From Centrapalus pauciflorus (lineage: Eukaryota > Streptophyta > Magnoliopsida > Asterales > Asteraceae), in contig JAANYP010003248.1 of NCBI GenBank assembly GCA_020465985.1, positions 3,042,501 to 3,106,500 on the forward strand: a DNA stretch of 64,000 bases. Direction: 5' to 3'. A program made the translations under genes and the position numbers. This document shows, in pieces, positions 25,326 to 36,814 of this stretch (position 1 is its first letter; every line of letters starts with the position of its first letter). The notes below the pieces were generated by a model. It was not told the origin of the DNA and searched no databases. It was given only the letters and a program-made list of their open reading frames with translations.

Positions 25326-25650
25326 GTGACTGAACCTGTTATTGGCTAATTTATTGTGTAACATGTTTGTCCTCAAAAAGTGCTTATCTATTATTTTATC
25401 TTTTTGTTGAACTTTTGCGTTACACTGTAGTGTTCAGGACCAGATCTATGGGCACATGGACATGGTGGTGAACTTATGTGGTAGCCTTGTATGGTATTTG
25501 ATGAAAAAAAGAAAAAAACTGGTTGTGGTTGTTTCTCCTGTGTGTAGGAGTATCGGATTCTTTTAGAGCCAAAGGATATTGGTATTTCTTGTCTTGGTGT
25601 AACCTTCCTCAACTACGATCCTTGTCTTGGAATATTTTGCTTATGACCAA

Positions 25651-28410
25651 AGTTTATTCAAAGGAGGAAGGAAGCTTTTGGGACTCGAATAGATTTGTAT
25701 GATTTCTCCAGGGGGTTGGTTGGTTATCTTTATTTGTGTAAGCCATTTCACTAGATAATTGGTTAGCATTTGCTTAGATAAGTGTCGACATACAACATTC
25801 AATTGCTAAAAATAAAGAGAGAACGAGGCATCAATCAATTTTGTTTCTTACTTAGACAACACCTACAGTCTTAGGCCGTTTCGTTGATTTTACCCGGACG
25901 AAAATGTATAAGAGGGTCTTACACATACACATATATAAATATACATACACACACATATATGTATATATACACCCGCGTACACGCACACATATATATACAT
26001 GTGTGTATACAAACATATTTTTTGTTTATTTTCGTCCATAAATAAAGAAAAAATCAATTTTACCTTTTTACATTGAGAACTTATGAAGTTTGGGGCTCTA
26101 TAAATTTTGGGTACTAGGCGGTCATCCTTTTAGGGCGCCCTCAGGGCCGACCCATACAATTTTAGATCCATGAATTATAAACTCAAGTGACTATATACAG
26201 TTTTTTGCCTTCTTAATACCCATAAATACAATATGATTTTACAAGTAATTATTTATGTGCTCGTTAGCATCCCTTATCGGCCAATTAAGGTTTATGGTAT
26301 TAACTGATCCTGATAAAATTTGATGGCAATATATCATCTATAATCAATCAACATAAATACTAATAAATAATTAACTTTATCTACACTTTATGATGCTACT
26401 TGGCATCATCATCTTTTGACATTTGTCAATTTAGGTTTTTATAAAACAATTTGTAAATTTAAATCAACTAATGTAAATTTAGTTTTATGTTATCTACAAT
26501 TATCTGTATATATCTAGCTAGATTATTAACCTGCATATTATGATGACATTATTAATAAATAATTGTTTACGTAAAATATATATAAATTTAAAAGTAATAT
26601 ATATGTTTTATTTAATTGTAATATCGAATACTAAAATATTAAATTGGAAAGAAATATGGTGTAAATTGTTGTGACTTTAAAAGTAACAATTCCCTTTTTT
26701 TGTTGTATCTTTTAACTAAAAATAAGATTGATTATATTTTATAATGTTATATGCCCATGTATTAAAAGAGTTTATACAAAGCATTTAAAAATAACTATTC
26801 ATAAAAATATATTAAATAATTAAAAAAATTTAAGTTTATTAGAATTGAGTTAATCTATCTTTTTTATATAGTTTATTAAAAGAGTAAATAGATGACAATT
26901 GACAGTATACTAGACTATCAATTGACGTAACTTTCTTTTGACAAGTGTAGACTACCAATTGATGTAGCCTTCTTTCGCCACGAGTAATCTACAATTCTTA
27001 TGTTAAAATTAATTAAATAATTTAATGAAAATATTTTCAGAATCAACTGTCTATTTTATGAGGATTCTGTTATAGGGTTATCAATAATCCTTTTCACAGG
27101 TTAATACTAACAATCCACATAGTTTTATAAATTTATAGAGATTCTGTTGAGTCTGTCATATCAGTTGCAAAATTGTGTCCCTTATATCTATTCTTATCCT
27201 AATACATTCATCTCATGTGGTTAAAATTCACATCATTTACTATATTTTGTTCATCCAACTGTTATTGTTTTTTTTATATGTTCACGTATTCTAATCAATA
27301 AAATCGGCTTGTATAGTTAGATTAAGATATAATAGATTCATTTGATTTGAGTTGAATTTTAAATTAGATTTTTATAAATGACATTTGGCAAAACGATTTA
27401 TTAACACATGTCGAATTAAATGAAAAGCTGACATGTAACACAATTAGTTACTCATTTATTAGTATTTATATTAATTTATTGACTTGCATATCACGTAAAA
27501 ATTCATAAATGTACTTAAACTAAAAATTAGACTTAAACACTTTTAATTAATTAGAAAATATAAAAAATAATAATATTGTTTTTTAGAAGTCAAACATTAT
27601 TAAACCAACCCAAAAATCATATCCGAAATAGACGCCATGTCCACAATACCTGGATTTAATTAGATACAACTTGAAGGATTTTGTGATTCATTGTTCAGGG
27701 TTTGACGGAAGAACTTTTTAAGTTTTCAAAAATTGAAGATACAAATCAAGAAAGAGAACACATCCTAGCCTTCAGCCAGCAACCTAAAACATTAGTCAAA
27801 AGAAAAAAAATTTCTTTCAACAACTAAATAGCCACCTCAAAAGGATTACGATATCACATCGACTAGTTCATTTGAAGTCTTGATTTTCTGCTTAAAAGCA
27901 ATAAACCTGAGAGATGTTGGATTCTCATGAAACGACCTTCCTTTTTAATCTTTATAACCTCTACTAGTGTCACATTAAGAATCCTATGACGACATTTCCA
28001 TATTGCCATTTTTCCATAAGACCATTGACATCATCTTTCTAAACAGACCTTCTCATTTTCTATTATAATTCGAGAAGAATACCTTGAACTTGAAAGATAC
28101 AATCGAATTTAAGACAACCCCTAATAGATTCCACTAACCCAAAATTTTACGCAATGAAGATTTTGCCATGGAGCATTGGAAGAGACAATGATTGCAATCC
28201 TCAATTTATATAGATAAGATAATCTAGATTAGAATGATTTACATTAGATTTTATAATATTTAGTTTAGATTATATATTTTAATTTTAATTTTTAATTTTA
28301 AAAATAACGAGTTGTATTTATTTTTCATTTTAAGAATAATAAAACCATGAGGCGAAACGTAGGTATCTAATGATTTACTCATCCATCGCATCCCCAGAAC
28401 ATTTTAAAAT
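25651..28410. other. Intergenic AT-rich region, no gene seen
   Basis: It contains a compound CA/TA/TG microsatellite stretch at 25920-26015. At 26895-26985 two short related repeats (GACAATTGACAGTATACTAGAC and GACAAGTGTAGACTACCAATTG types) are visible. No open frame resembles a protein family. Confidence 0.55.
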
Positions 28411-28412
28411 AA

Positions 28413-28722
28413 GGTAACATTTGGTTCGTGTAATGAAAGTCAATGGAATTGAAATTAAAATTTAGTTTATCTAGAATTTTTGATAACTAAGACAAAAGTT
28501 ATATTTTATATATTTTGCATCAAATTTCTTTGTTTGTAGGAATTTGACATTTCTTTCAACTTACACATGAATTAAATTCCAACTTACACATGAATTAGAT
28601 TCCAACCTACATTTCTAACTAATACTAAAAACTATCTTCTACAATCACCATTAACCATATTAATAACTAAAATTGAAACTCTAATTCCATCGAATTACAT
28701 TTCGTGAACAAAACGCCACCTA
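28413..28722. mobile_element. MITE-like inverted-repeat element upstream of the helicase gene
   Basis: The left end (ACATTTGGTTCGTGTAATG, CAATGGAATTGAAATT) is matched by the inverted right end (TCTAATTCCATCGAATTACAT, TTCGTGAACAAAACGCC). Inside, a short unit (CAACTTACACATGAATTA) is tandemly repeated. Flanking duplication not resolved. Confidence 0.55.
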
Positions 28723-28899
28723 GTAGTTTTTCATGTCCATCAAGAATTTTATGAAATTTATTTTGTTAGAAAAAATATAATTGAAGTATATAATTCCCTT
28801 ATTTAAAAAAAGTCGTAAGTCAGGGTCAAAGCTCAGCTTCTCGCCTTCTCCGGTGCTCCTGCTAAAACTAGTGTCGCCTCACTCACTCGGACACTTCTT

Positions 28900-29092
28900 T
28901 TTCTTTTATTTTTTTTTCTCTCTCCACGCTTCTCCGGCGAAGCGGGTTTTCCTCTCTTCTTCACATATATGCCTCCATATCCACGGAGAGGAATAACATT
29001 TAGATAGATAAAGGAGGTTCTCCCTTTTCTTCTGTTTTTTCTGACCTAATCATTCGTCGCTGCTCTACGCCTCTCAATCGCCACGCCATCAG
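28900..29092 (+). promoter_or_regulatory. RH14: Probable 5'-UTR exon of the DEAD-box helicase
   Basis: A pyrimidine-rich leader typical of plant housekeeping genes ends CCATCAG|GTAACA. The next acceptor is AAATACAG at 31161-31168, 24 nt before the start codon, giving a leader intron of about 2.08 kb. The transcription start is not determined. Confidence 0.5.
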
Positions 29093-29339
29093 GTAACATT
29101 TCATCCCCTCTTCAGTTTTTTTACAAATCACAGTTTCCGATGGCGTCTCAGATCTGATGTCAAGGTTTTCGTACGCCGATTAAACCCTAAACATGCTTCT
29201 TTTTGTTGCGAAATCACATTCTTATCAGGGTTTATCGTATTTGCACGGAGATTGATTTTCGTTAATATTTGTGTAAATATATTTGTCAGGTAAACCATTT
29301 CGGTTAAATGTGATTGATTTTTTTTTTACAAAGTATATG

Positions 29340-30640
29340 TAGTGCTGTTGGTTTTGAACCATGGGCGAATAAACTAATTCTTCCAGATTGTATCTTGCAT
29401 GAATGGAAGGTTATCTCGGTTGCCTTTGTTGATAATTTTGCGTATGTTATCAACAATCATTAAGGTGTATTTTGTTGCACGTTACACCACGAACTTGTAA
29501 ATGATGGTGCTACTTCTATGTAAATGGTTGAATATCTGTCTGGTATATTGAAATTGGGGTCTTTTTTCTTTAGTTTTGTAAGAATTATTGCATTGCATGG
29601 ATTGCTGTCTGTTTCAAAGCTGATTAGGTTTCTCTTTTAGTTGTCATTTACTGGCAGTGGCAGAATATTAGGGTTTTATATGTGAAATACGATCCACATT
29701 TCCCATACAGGTTGACTGTGGTTTTGTTTAAGCCTAGAAAAGCCACACACAGCTTGGATTTTGGCTTAAACTGAACCAAAATCGATTTTTTTCCTTCATA
29801 AAAGCCAAAACCATCCTGTTTTTGTTTTTGTGTTTTTTTGTTTGAACCATGAATGGATAAACAAATGCTTTCAAATTGTATATTGCATGTATGGAAGGTA
29901 TATGTTGTTGCACGCTAAACGAGGTGCTACTTCTATGTTGATGGTTGAATATTTGTTTAGCATCTTGAAATTGGGTTTTTTTTTCTTATAGGTTTTATAT
30001 ATGAAGTATGATCCACATTTCCTATATAGGTTGACCGTGATTTTGTTTAAGCCTAGAAAAGACTCATGCAGCTTGGTTTTTGGCTTAAACCGAACCACAT
30101 TTGAAATTTGTTTTTCATAAAAGCCAAACCATTCTGTTTTCTTCTTCTTTTTTTAAGTTTTTTGTTTAAACCATGAATGATAAACCAATGGTTCCAGATT
30201 GTAGATTGCATGCATGGAAGCTGATATTGGTTGTGTATGTTGATGATCTTGCGTATGTTATGAACTATCTAAAGGTATATTTTGTTGCACGTTACATCTC
30301 AAACACAAAAATGATGGTGCTACTTCTATGTGGATGGTTGAATATTTGTTTAGTATTTGGGTTCCTTTTATAGTTACACCAGAATTATTGCATTGCATTG
30401 GCTGCTGTCTGTTTCAAAGCTGATTAGGTTTCTCTTTTAGTTGTCATATATTGGTAGTGGCAGAATTTTCAGGGTATTATATATTAACTATGATCCACAT
30501 ATTTCCATACAGGTTGTCTGGTTTTTTTAAGCCTAGAAAAGACCCACATGGCATGAGTTTTGGTTTAAAACGAACCCAAATCATTTTTTTTTAATCATAA
30601 TCCAAAACCAATCTGTTTCTGGTTGTTCTTTTGTTTGGTT
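29340..30640. repeat. Triplicated block inside the helicase leader intron
   Basis: Three diverged direct repeats start near 29345, 29840 and 30165. Shared words in the same order: GAACCATGAATGGATAAAC, CAGATTGTA-TTGCATG-ATGGAAG, GATGGTGCTACTTCTATGT, GATGGTTGAATAT, GATCCACATTTCC, GTTTAAGCCTAGAAAAG and TTTGGCTTAAAC. The middle copy is shorter. Small open frames within do not carry over between copies. Confidence 0.75.
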
Positions 30641-31192
30641 TGAAACTGTTCTGACTTGGCTTTTAATAACTGATTTTTTTTGGTCTATTGGGAAGCAGAA
30701 CTGGGCAGCTTCAAAACAGGATGAGTGACCAAGTCAGTGTTGGGTTAAAAGATGCTAAGAACAAGGGAAGAGATTGACTTAATCACATGAGGATTGCATA
30801 ATAGCACTTGATAATAGCCTTAAAACCATTCTAGAAAATGCATAAACTAATTAACTAGTGATCTTCAATCGTGCAATGTGCAAAGAGCCAAAGATGGCAT
30901 ACAATTTATTAAGCATTTTTGTACACAAAACGACTTAGTTTAATCATACCGGTTCGCTTCGATTTCTGGTTTTTTGCACACCCCCAGTTCTCATTTTTGC
31001 AACTGCATGCGATGTTTGTTTTTTATATCAAAGTTTTGTGGTTGTTTGTAACGTTTTGCAAGTTAAACTAGCTTGCTTGCTGTAATGGTAATTTGTCTTT
31101 AGTTTGTTTAATCGTAAAAATATGCTACCAGATATTTAATGTTTGTGGTGTATTCTGGTAAAATACAGCATACTTGAGATTGGTTTCCTAAA

Positions 31193-34100
31193 ATGGCTGC
31201 TGCAACAACTACTTCTGCTGGTCCCCGCTATGCACCGGAGGATCCGACTCTTCCCAAACCATGGAGAGGGCTAGTTGATGGTAAGACCGGGTTTCTCTAC
31301 TTTTGGAATCCAGAGACTAAGGTTACCCAATATGAGAGGCCCAAAGCCCCTGTCGATTCAACCCCATCGCAAATGCAATCTTCAGCTACTCTAAGTTCGG
31401 CTGTCCAGGAACAACCATCTTCTCAACAATCTCATGATGATGGTGTTGCTGCTGCTGCTGATGATGATGACGCTAGACATGAAAATTGTGGAAATGGTGG
31501 TGGATCAATGTTTTCTTCCGAAACAAAGGGTGACGAGGTTTGTGTTCAATCTATCCTTTGCTTTTTTTTTTTTTTTTTGGTTAAGGAAATATCTACTTAT
31601 TTCATTATGTTCTACTGTCATTGCATCTGTTTCTTGTTACATTATGTTTTTTTGGATCCTTGTATATTCTCTCATTAGGTGTTGCAAGTCCTTGACCTAC
31701 ATCTGATGTATATTTTTGTTTCTTGTTTTTATGTATGTTCTTTATTTTAGGAAAAGCAAGAGTTTTTCTTGATGATATAGTGCAGGTTGCTTGATTTTAT
31801 TTTTACTTTGACTGTACACTGTTCAGTGTCATCTATTTCAAACTTGTGAAGTGCCCTTACCCAGCATTCCTCTAATTTGTGGATGCCTTGAGTGGTATCC
31901 TGTGCTGGTGTTTTCTGGCATGTGCATCATTTTTTTGAAGGCCATTCTAAAAGACCTTCAGTTGGAGTGCATAGATGATAGTAAAATAGGTTGAATCAAT
32001 AATTTTATGTTGTAGGTTAGGGTTTTTGCCATATCTAATAGTTTTATGCACAGCTGATGGTAAAATAGCCAAGTAAAATTCAATTAAGCCTGTAGTCAGT
32101 TTGCCATCCTATTAATGATGATATATTTGAAGTTTCTATAAACTTGAGATGTTACGTAATTGCTGGCTTTGTGCTTTCTTGAACTTTGTATCATTGTTCT
32201 AAATGAACTTATGACTTTTGGGTAATAATCTTATGTTAGAATACCAAAGGCGGATCTGACTATGCCTTTGATTCTCCAAAAGAGACGGATGCTTCTTCTG
32301 GACAGGGAGGAGCTCCTGCTCGACCTCATGTGTCATCAACTGGAAGTGGTTTATCCCCAGATGCTTATCGTCGGCGGCATGAGATAACTGTATCTGTAAG
32401 CATGAAATAGTTCATATCAGTGAATTAATTGTAAATTGTGCAGTTTCTAGCACTTGATGTTGCAATCTTCTTGGCATCTTTTACCAGTAACAAATATCTT
32501 GCTCTCATCGTGAGTATATGGCTATAAAATTGTCATCCTTGGCACTCTTTTGAGTGCACCATGATCTATCGAGTATTTAGTACGTTAGAGAACCGTGTTT
32601 TTTTGGTTTTCAGGCTGGTAATAGTTAAGTTTCAACTTTTCTCAGTTAATGTTGTGACCTCACTCCAACTTGGTATTTGTAGCATCATCATATGATGCTT
32701 GGTGATCTTTCAAGTATGTTTGGCAAATAAAATCATTGTTGGTTAGCGTTGTCATCCAAACAACACGGACTGCAAACTTCTTGTCTGAACCGACCTTGTG
32801 GATTACATTTATGAAGACTTTTTTTTTAGATTTCTGGTTCGCTTCTAGGTAATAGCTTGAACAGAACAGACTACTCTGTCTGTGTGTGTATTTGTTTTAC
32901 TTTGCAGTTTTCCGCTCAGAACTGTTTTGTTGTTTGTCTTGTAATATAAGGGGTGTAGGCAAGCACCTTCTTATTTGGTTGTCAAAGTGTTCCTTTTATT
33001 TGAAAGAGGATTGTTAGTTTGGTAGCATACAGATTGGTTCTCTGGTAGTCCTGTTTTTCACTTCATTGAAGAGATTTATGTTATATTTAGTAAATCAAAC
33101 ATATTTTCCTTCTATTTACGTATGGACACAACTTTTACACAACCTGAAATTATAGAGATGTAGTAAGCAAGCATGCCTATTATTTGATTACAAATTATGG
33201 TAGATGGTGTATAATGCTTTCTGATTTTTTTTGTTTTGTTTTCACCATGCTGATACTTGGTCATACATCTTCAGGGAGACAATGTGCCCCCACCTTTTAT
33301 GTCATTTGAAGAAACTGGTTTCCCTTCTGAGTTACTTAGAGAGGTATTACTTCAGGTGTCTTTATGCAGTTCTCAATGGTCAGGATGATCTTGTGTAGGT
33401 TACGTAGGCACTACTGTCTTTGCTGAAGTTGCAGCAACTTTCAAACTCATAATGGTTTTCTATGAACTATCCTACTTTTTCTTGGGTGCAATATCTTCTC
33501 TGGGGAGGAGCTGAATGTCTTAAGTTGTGCCACCTTTTGTTAAGGGGATTGCATACATAATGGAGTACTCTTAGACGGTTGACCAATATTGAGAAAGGGC
33601 TTTCCGAATCATCCATGGTCGTGGTAGAGACTTGCGACGGTGATGATTCAGTTTGCCACTTGGTCTGACTGAAGAAGAGGCCTCCTGCTCTTGCTTGTGT
33701 CAACAAGCTTTGGCTGCCAGATGTATAAGCCCCTCAAAAGTAACCAAACCAGATATGTTGAAGATGCTACCTCTCTTATGGAGGTTACTGGTTCTTTGCT
33801 TTTCCAGGTACTCCAGGCTGGGTTCTCTGCCCCAACTCCCATACAAGCACAGTCATGGCCAATTGCACTCCAAAGTCGTGATATAGTAGCAGTTGCCAAG
33901 ACGGGTTCTGGAAAGACGTTGGGTTACTTGATTCCTGGGTTTATTCATCTTAAACGAACCCGCAAGAATCCTCAATTGAGTCCAACTGTTTTGGTTTTGT
34001 CGCCCACAAGAGAATTGGCCACACAGATACAAGATGAAGCCGAAAAGTTTGGAAAATCATCAAAAATATCTTGCACGGTATGGTGCTATTAAATGTTTCC

Positions 34101-36031
34101 TATAGTTCATCATATAAATGTATTTAATATTAAAATATTTCCATTTTAATATGGATTCAAACAAGAAGTTCGCAACGGGTTGGTTCATGGAATGCGGTAA
34201 CTATGTATTGTGTTAGATACCAAAAAATTATTATTATTTGTTAAAAAATAACGGGCACTTGTTGTTCATGAAAGTGAGTTCTTATTGTAATGGTCGGATT
34301 TTATAATATTTCAATTGAATTTTGACACTGGCACTAAATTGTTATTCAATTGATGTATTATATGAAGAAGGTTTGCTGATGTTAAATTGTAAATCGTCTT
34401 TTAATTGAAGTGTTTATATGGAGGGGCACCCAAGGGCCCCCAATTAAGAGATCTGGACCATGGCACAGACATTGTGGTTGCTACTCCTGGTCGTTTAAAT
34501 GATATTCTTGAGATGAGAAGGGTCAGCCTGAGTGAGGTTACTTATTTGGTCTTGGATGAGGCTGACCGAATGTTGGACATGGGATTTGAACCTCAGATTA
34601 GGAAAATAGTTAATGCGATTCCTGCCCGTCGTCAGACTCTTATGTACACTGCTACTTGGCCAAAGGAGGTTCGCAAAATTGCAGCTGATCTATTGGTTAA
34701 CCCAGTTCAAGTGAACATTGGGAATATTGATCAGCTTGTTGCCAACAAATCCATTACACAGGTAACAAAAATCTTTAGATCGGCTTCAATGTGCTATTCC
34801 TTTGCTGGAGGATATTTCTATATTTGCTGATTAGTTTTGATGTATACTCGTAGCATGTTGAGGTTCTGACTTACATGGAGAAACACCGACGATTGGAGCA
34901 GATACTGAGATCCCAAAAACCTGGGTCTAAGATAATTATATTTTGTTCAACAAAAAAGATGTGCGATCAATTGGCTCGTAATTTGAACCGTCAATTTGGT
35001 GCGGCTGCCATTCATGGAGACAAATCTCAGGGTGAGAGAGATCATGTGCTGAGTCAGTTTCGCACAGGCAAGTCTCCTGTGCTTGTAGCAACTGATGTTG
35101 CTGCACGTGGACTGGATATCAAAGATATCAGGTTTGTGAATGGTCGGGTGTTTTTAATTCCTGAGTGCGTTTGAGACTTTGTACCTTCAAGCTTTGTTGG
35201 TGTTCTATTATTGTCCATGTAGTTTTCTTGATATGATTTCTGGGAATTTTTATCATCCAAGCATGTATGTCTTATTCTTTACAGGGTAGTGGTGAACTAT
35301 GATTTCCCAACAGGAGTGGAGGATTATGTACACCGGATTGGAAGAACTGGAAGGGCTGGTGCTACAGGAGAGGCTTATACGTTTTTTGGTGACCAAGATG
35401 CAAAATACGCTTCAGATCTGGTCAAAGTTTTGGAAGGGGCAAATCAGCATGTCCCTGTTGAAATTCGTGAAATGGCTTCACGTAGTGGTGGAATGGGTGG
35501 AAGATCTAGACGTTGGAGCTCTGATGGTGGTTCTAGCTTTTCTGGTCGTGGCAGAGGATCCGATTCAAGCTATGGTGGAAGGGGTAGCTTTGGGAGCCGT
35601 GACAGGTATCCATGTATTAAGTTTTTCTTTTTAGATATTTGGCGTGGTGAAAATTTAAAAGCCAAACTTTTATGTCATCAGCTAATCTTGTTTATAGTGA
35701 TGGAAGTGGATTAAATATTTATTGCAGTGAGAGAGATTCTACCGGTGGTCATCAGGGAAAAAGCTTCCATGAAAGCATGTTTGGTGCTCGAGAGAAGCGT
35801 GAAAGGAGCAGAAGTCCCCCCAACAAAGGTGGTTCTGGTTGGGGCATGTCTCGCAGCCGCAGCCGCAGCCCAGAGAGGTTTGACAATGCTCCACCGGTAC
35901 GTAGCTTTCATGAGGCAATGATGGCGCGAGCCCAGTCTACAACTGCAGCTAGAAATCCTGTCGCTAACACCATAGAAGAAGAGGAAGAAGGTATGATCCG
36001 AGAGGAAGGTGGTGGTGGTGGTGCATTTTAA
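31193..36031 (+). CDS. RH14: WW-domain DEAD-box ATP-dependent RNA helicase (DRH1/RH14 type, about 707 aa)
   Basis: ATP-dependent RNA helicase of the plant DRH1 subgroup, expected in nuclear RNA metabolism. Exons: 31193-31537, 32240-32395, 33275-33343, 33808-34077, 34411-34761, 34854-35131, 35285-35605, 35698-36031. N-terminal WW domain at about residues 19-50 (Trp24, Trp38, Pro50). Helicase core: Q-motif region AGFSAPTPIQ (194-203), Walker A AKTGSGKT (220-227), PTRELA, TPGR (305-308), DEAD (329-332), TAT (360-362), ARGLD and HRIGRTGRAG (506-515). The C-terminal tail is rich in Gly, Arg and Ser with RSRSRSPER-like repeats. The last intron has two in-frame acceptors 30 nt apart (before 35698 or 35728), so 707 or 697 residues. 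The exon 3 end could also lie 12 nt downstream, in frame. The gene looks intact. Confidence 0.95.
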
Positions 36032-36814
36032 GCTGCGTGCTTTATATTTTGCTTTTGTGGTGAACACGAAAAGTGTAATTGGGGGCGTTGATATGTGTAT
36101 TCTAGTTATGAAGTTGCAGAAGAGCATGTTTTTGTGTAGCTAGCGCTATATGTTGTTGGGTGGAAGGAATTTAGCTTTTAACATAGAGGGCTGGATGTGG
36201 ATAGGTTTGGTGTTTTTGCTGTTGATGTTTAGTCTTGTTCTGGCCTTTTGTATCCATTGCTAAGGTGGCCTTTGGTTTTCCGTAACATTTGTACCACTTC
36301 CTCGCAAAACCCTCCTTTACTTATTGTCCCATGTTTTAGATGTTATCAGCTTGTAGCTACAACTGTACCTGCTGGTATTTGACAACAACCTTATAAGTTT
36401 CAAACTAAATATCTGAATTTTCAAGCCATTTGATTCGCTCTTGTATATTTCATGTGGTTTCGTTTTGTTTGTTGACGCAAATCGAATGGTTGTTCAGTTT
36501 TAATGCAATTCTAATACAGAGTAATCTGTTCTATATATCTATAAGTAATTTAAAGAAACAGGGTCTCCATTTCTGGTTTTATTATTGAGCAATCGAGACC
36601 AGAATACTAATGAAGTTAGAGTGAATGTAGAGAGAGGTATGTGCCTTGTTTGTTTTGTTATTTTGAAGAAAAAATAGACCATTTTTATTTCCACAGAATA
36701 TGTATGTATGTATGTATGTATACAGGAGCAGCTACTATCCAAGACAAGAAAAATGAAGGTGCAAAGTATACGGATCAAGCAATTTGAATTCAATGATCTA
36801 TCTGTATTTGGTTG
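36032..36814. other. Convergent 3' region between helicase and phosphate translocator
   Basis: Both neighbouring genes end here, 783 bp apart stop to stop, so it must hold both 3' UTRs and polyadenylation signals. A (TATG)n run lies at 36700-36720. No other gene is visible. Confidence 0.6.

Larger units (their letters stand above)
18965..25650 (+). repeat. Segmental duplication, unit 2 (kinase copy 2)
   Basis: Second unit of the direct duplication, collinear with 6040-13830 from the leader exon through the 3' flank. It lacks the four insertions private to unit 1. It has its own private fold-back insertion in intron 10 (about 24594-24933). Confidence 0.9.

Noticed and set aside
30173..30373. 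66-codon frame in the helicase leader intron
   Set aside because: Lies in the triplicated block and is not conserved between the three copies.
35711..36127. 138-codon antisense frame over the helicase tail
   Set aside because: Shadow of the Arg/Ser-rich coding exon; no splice or family support.
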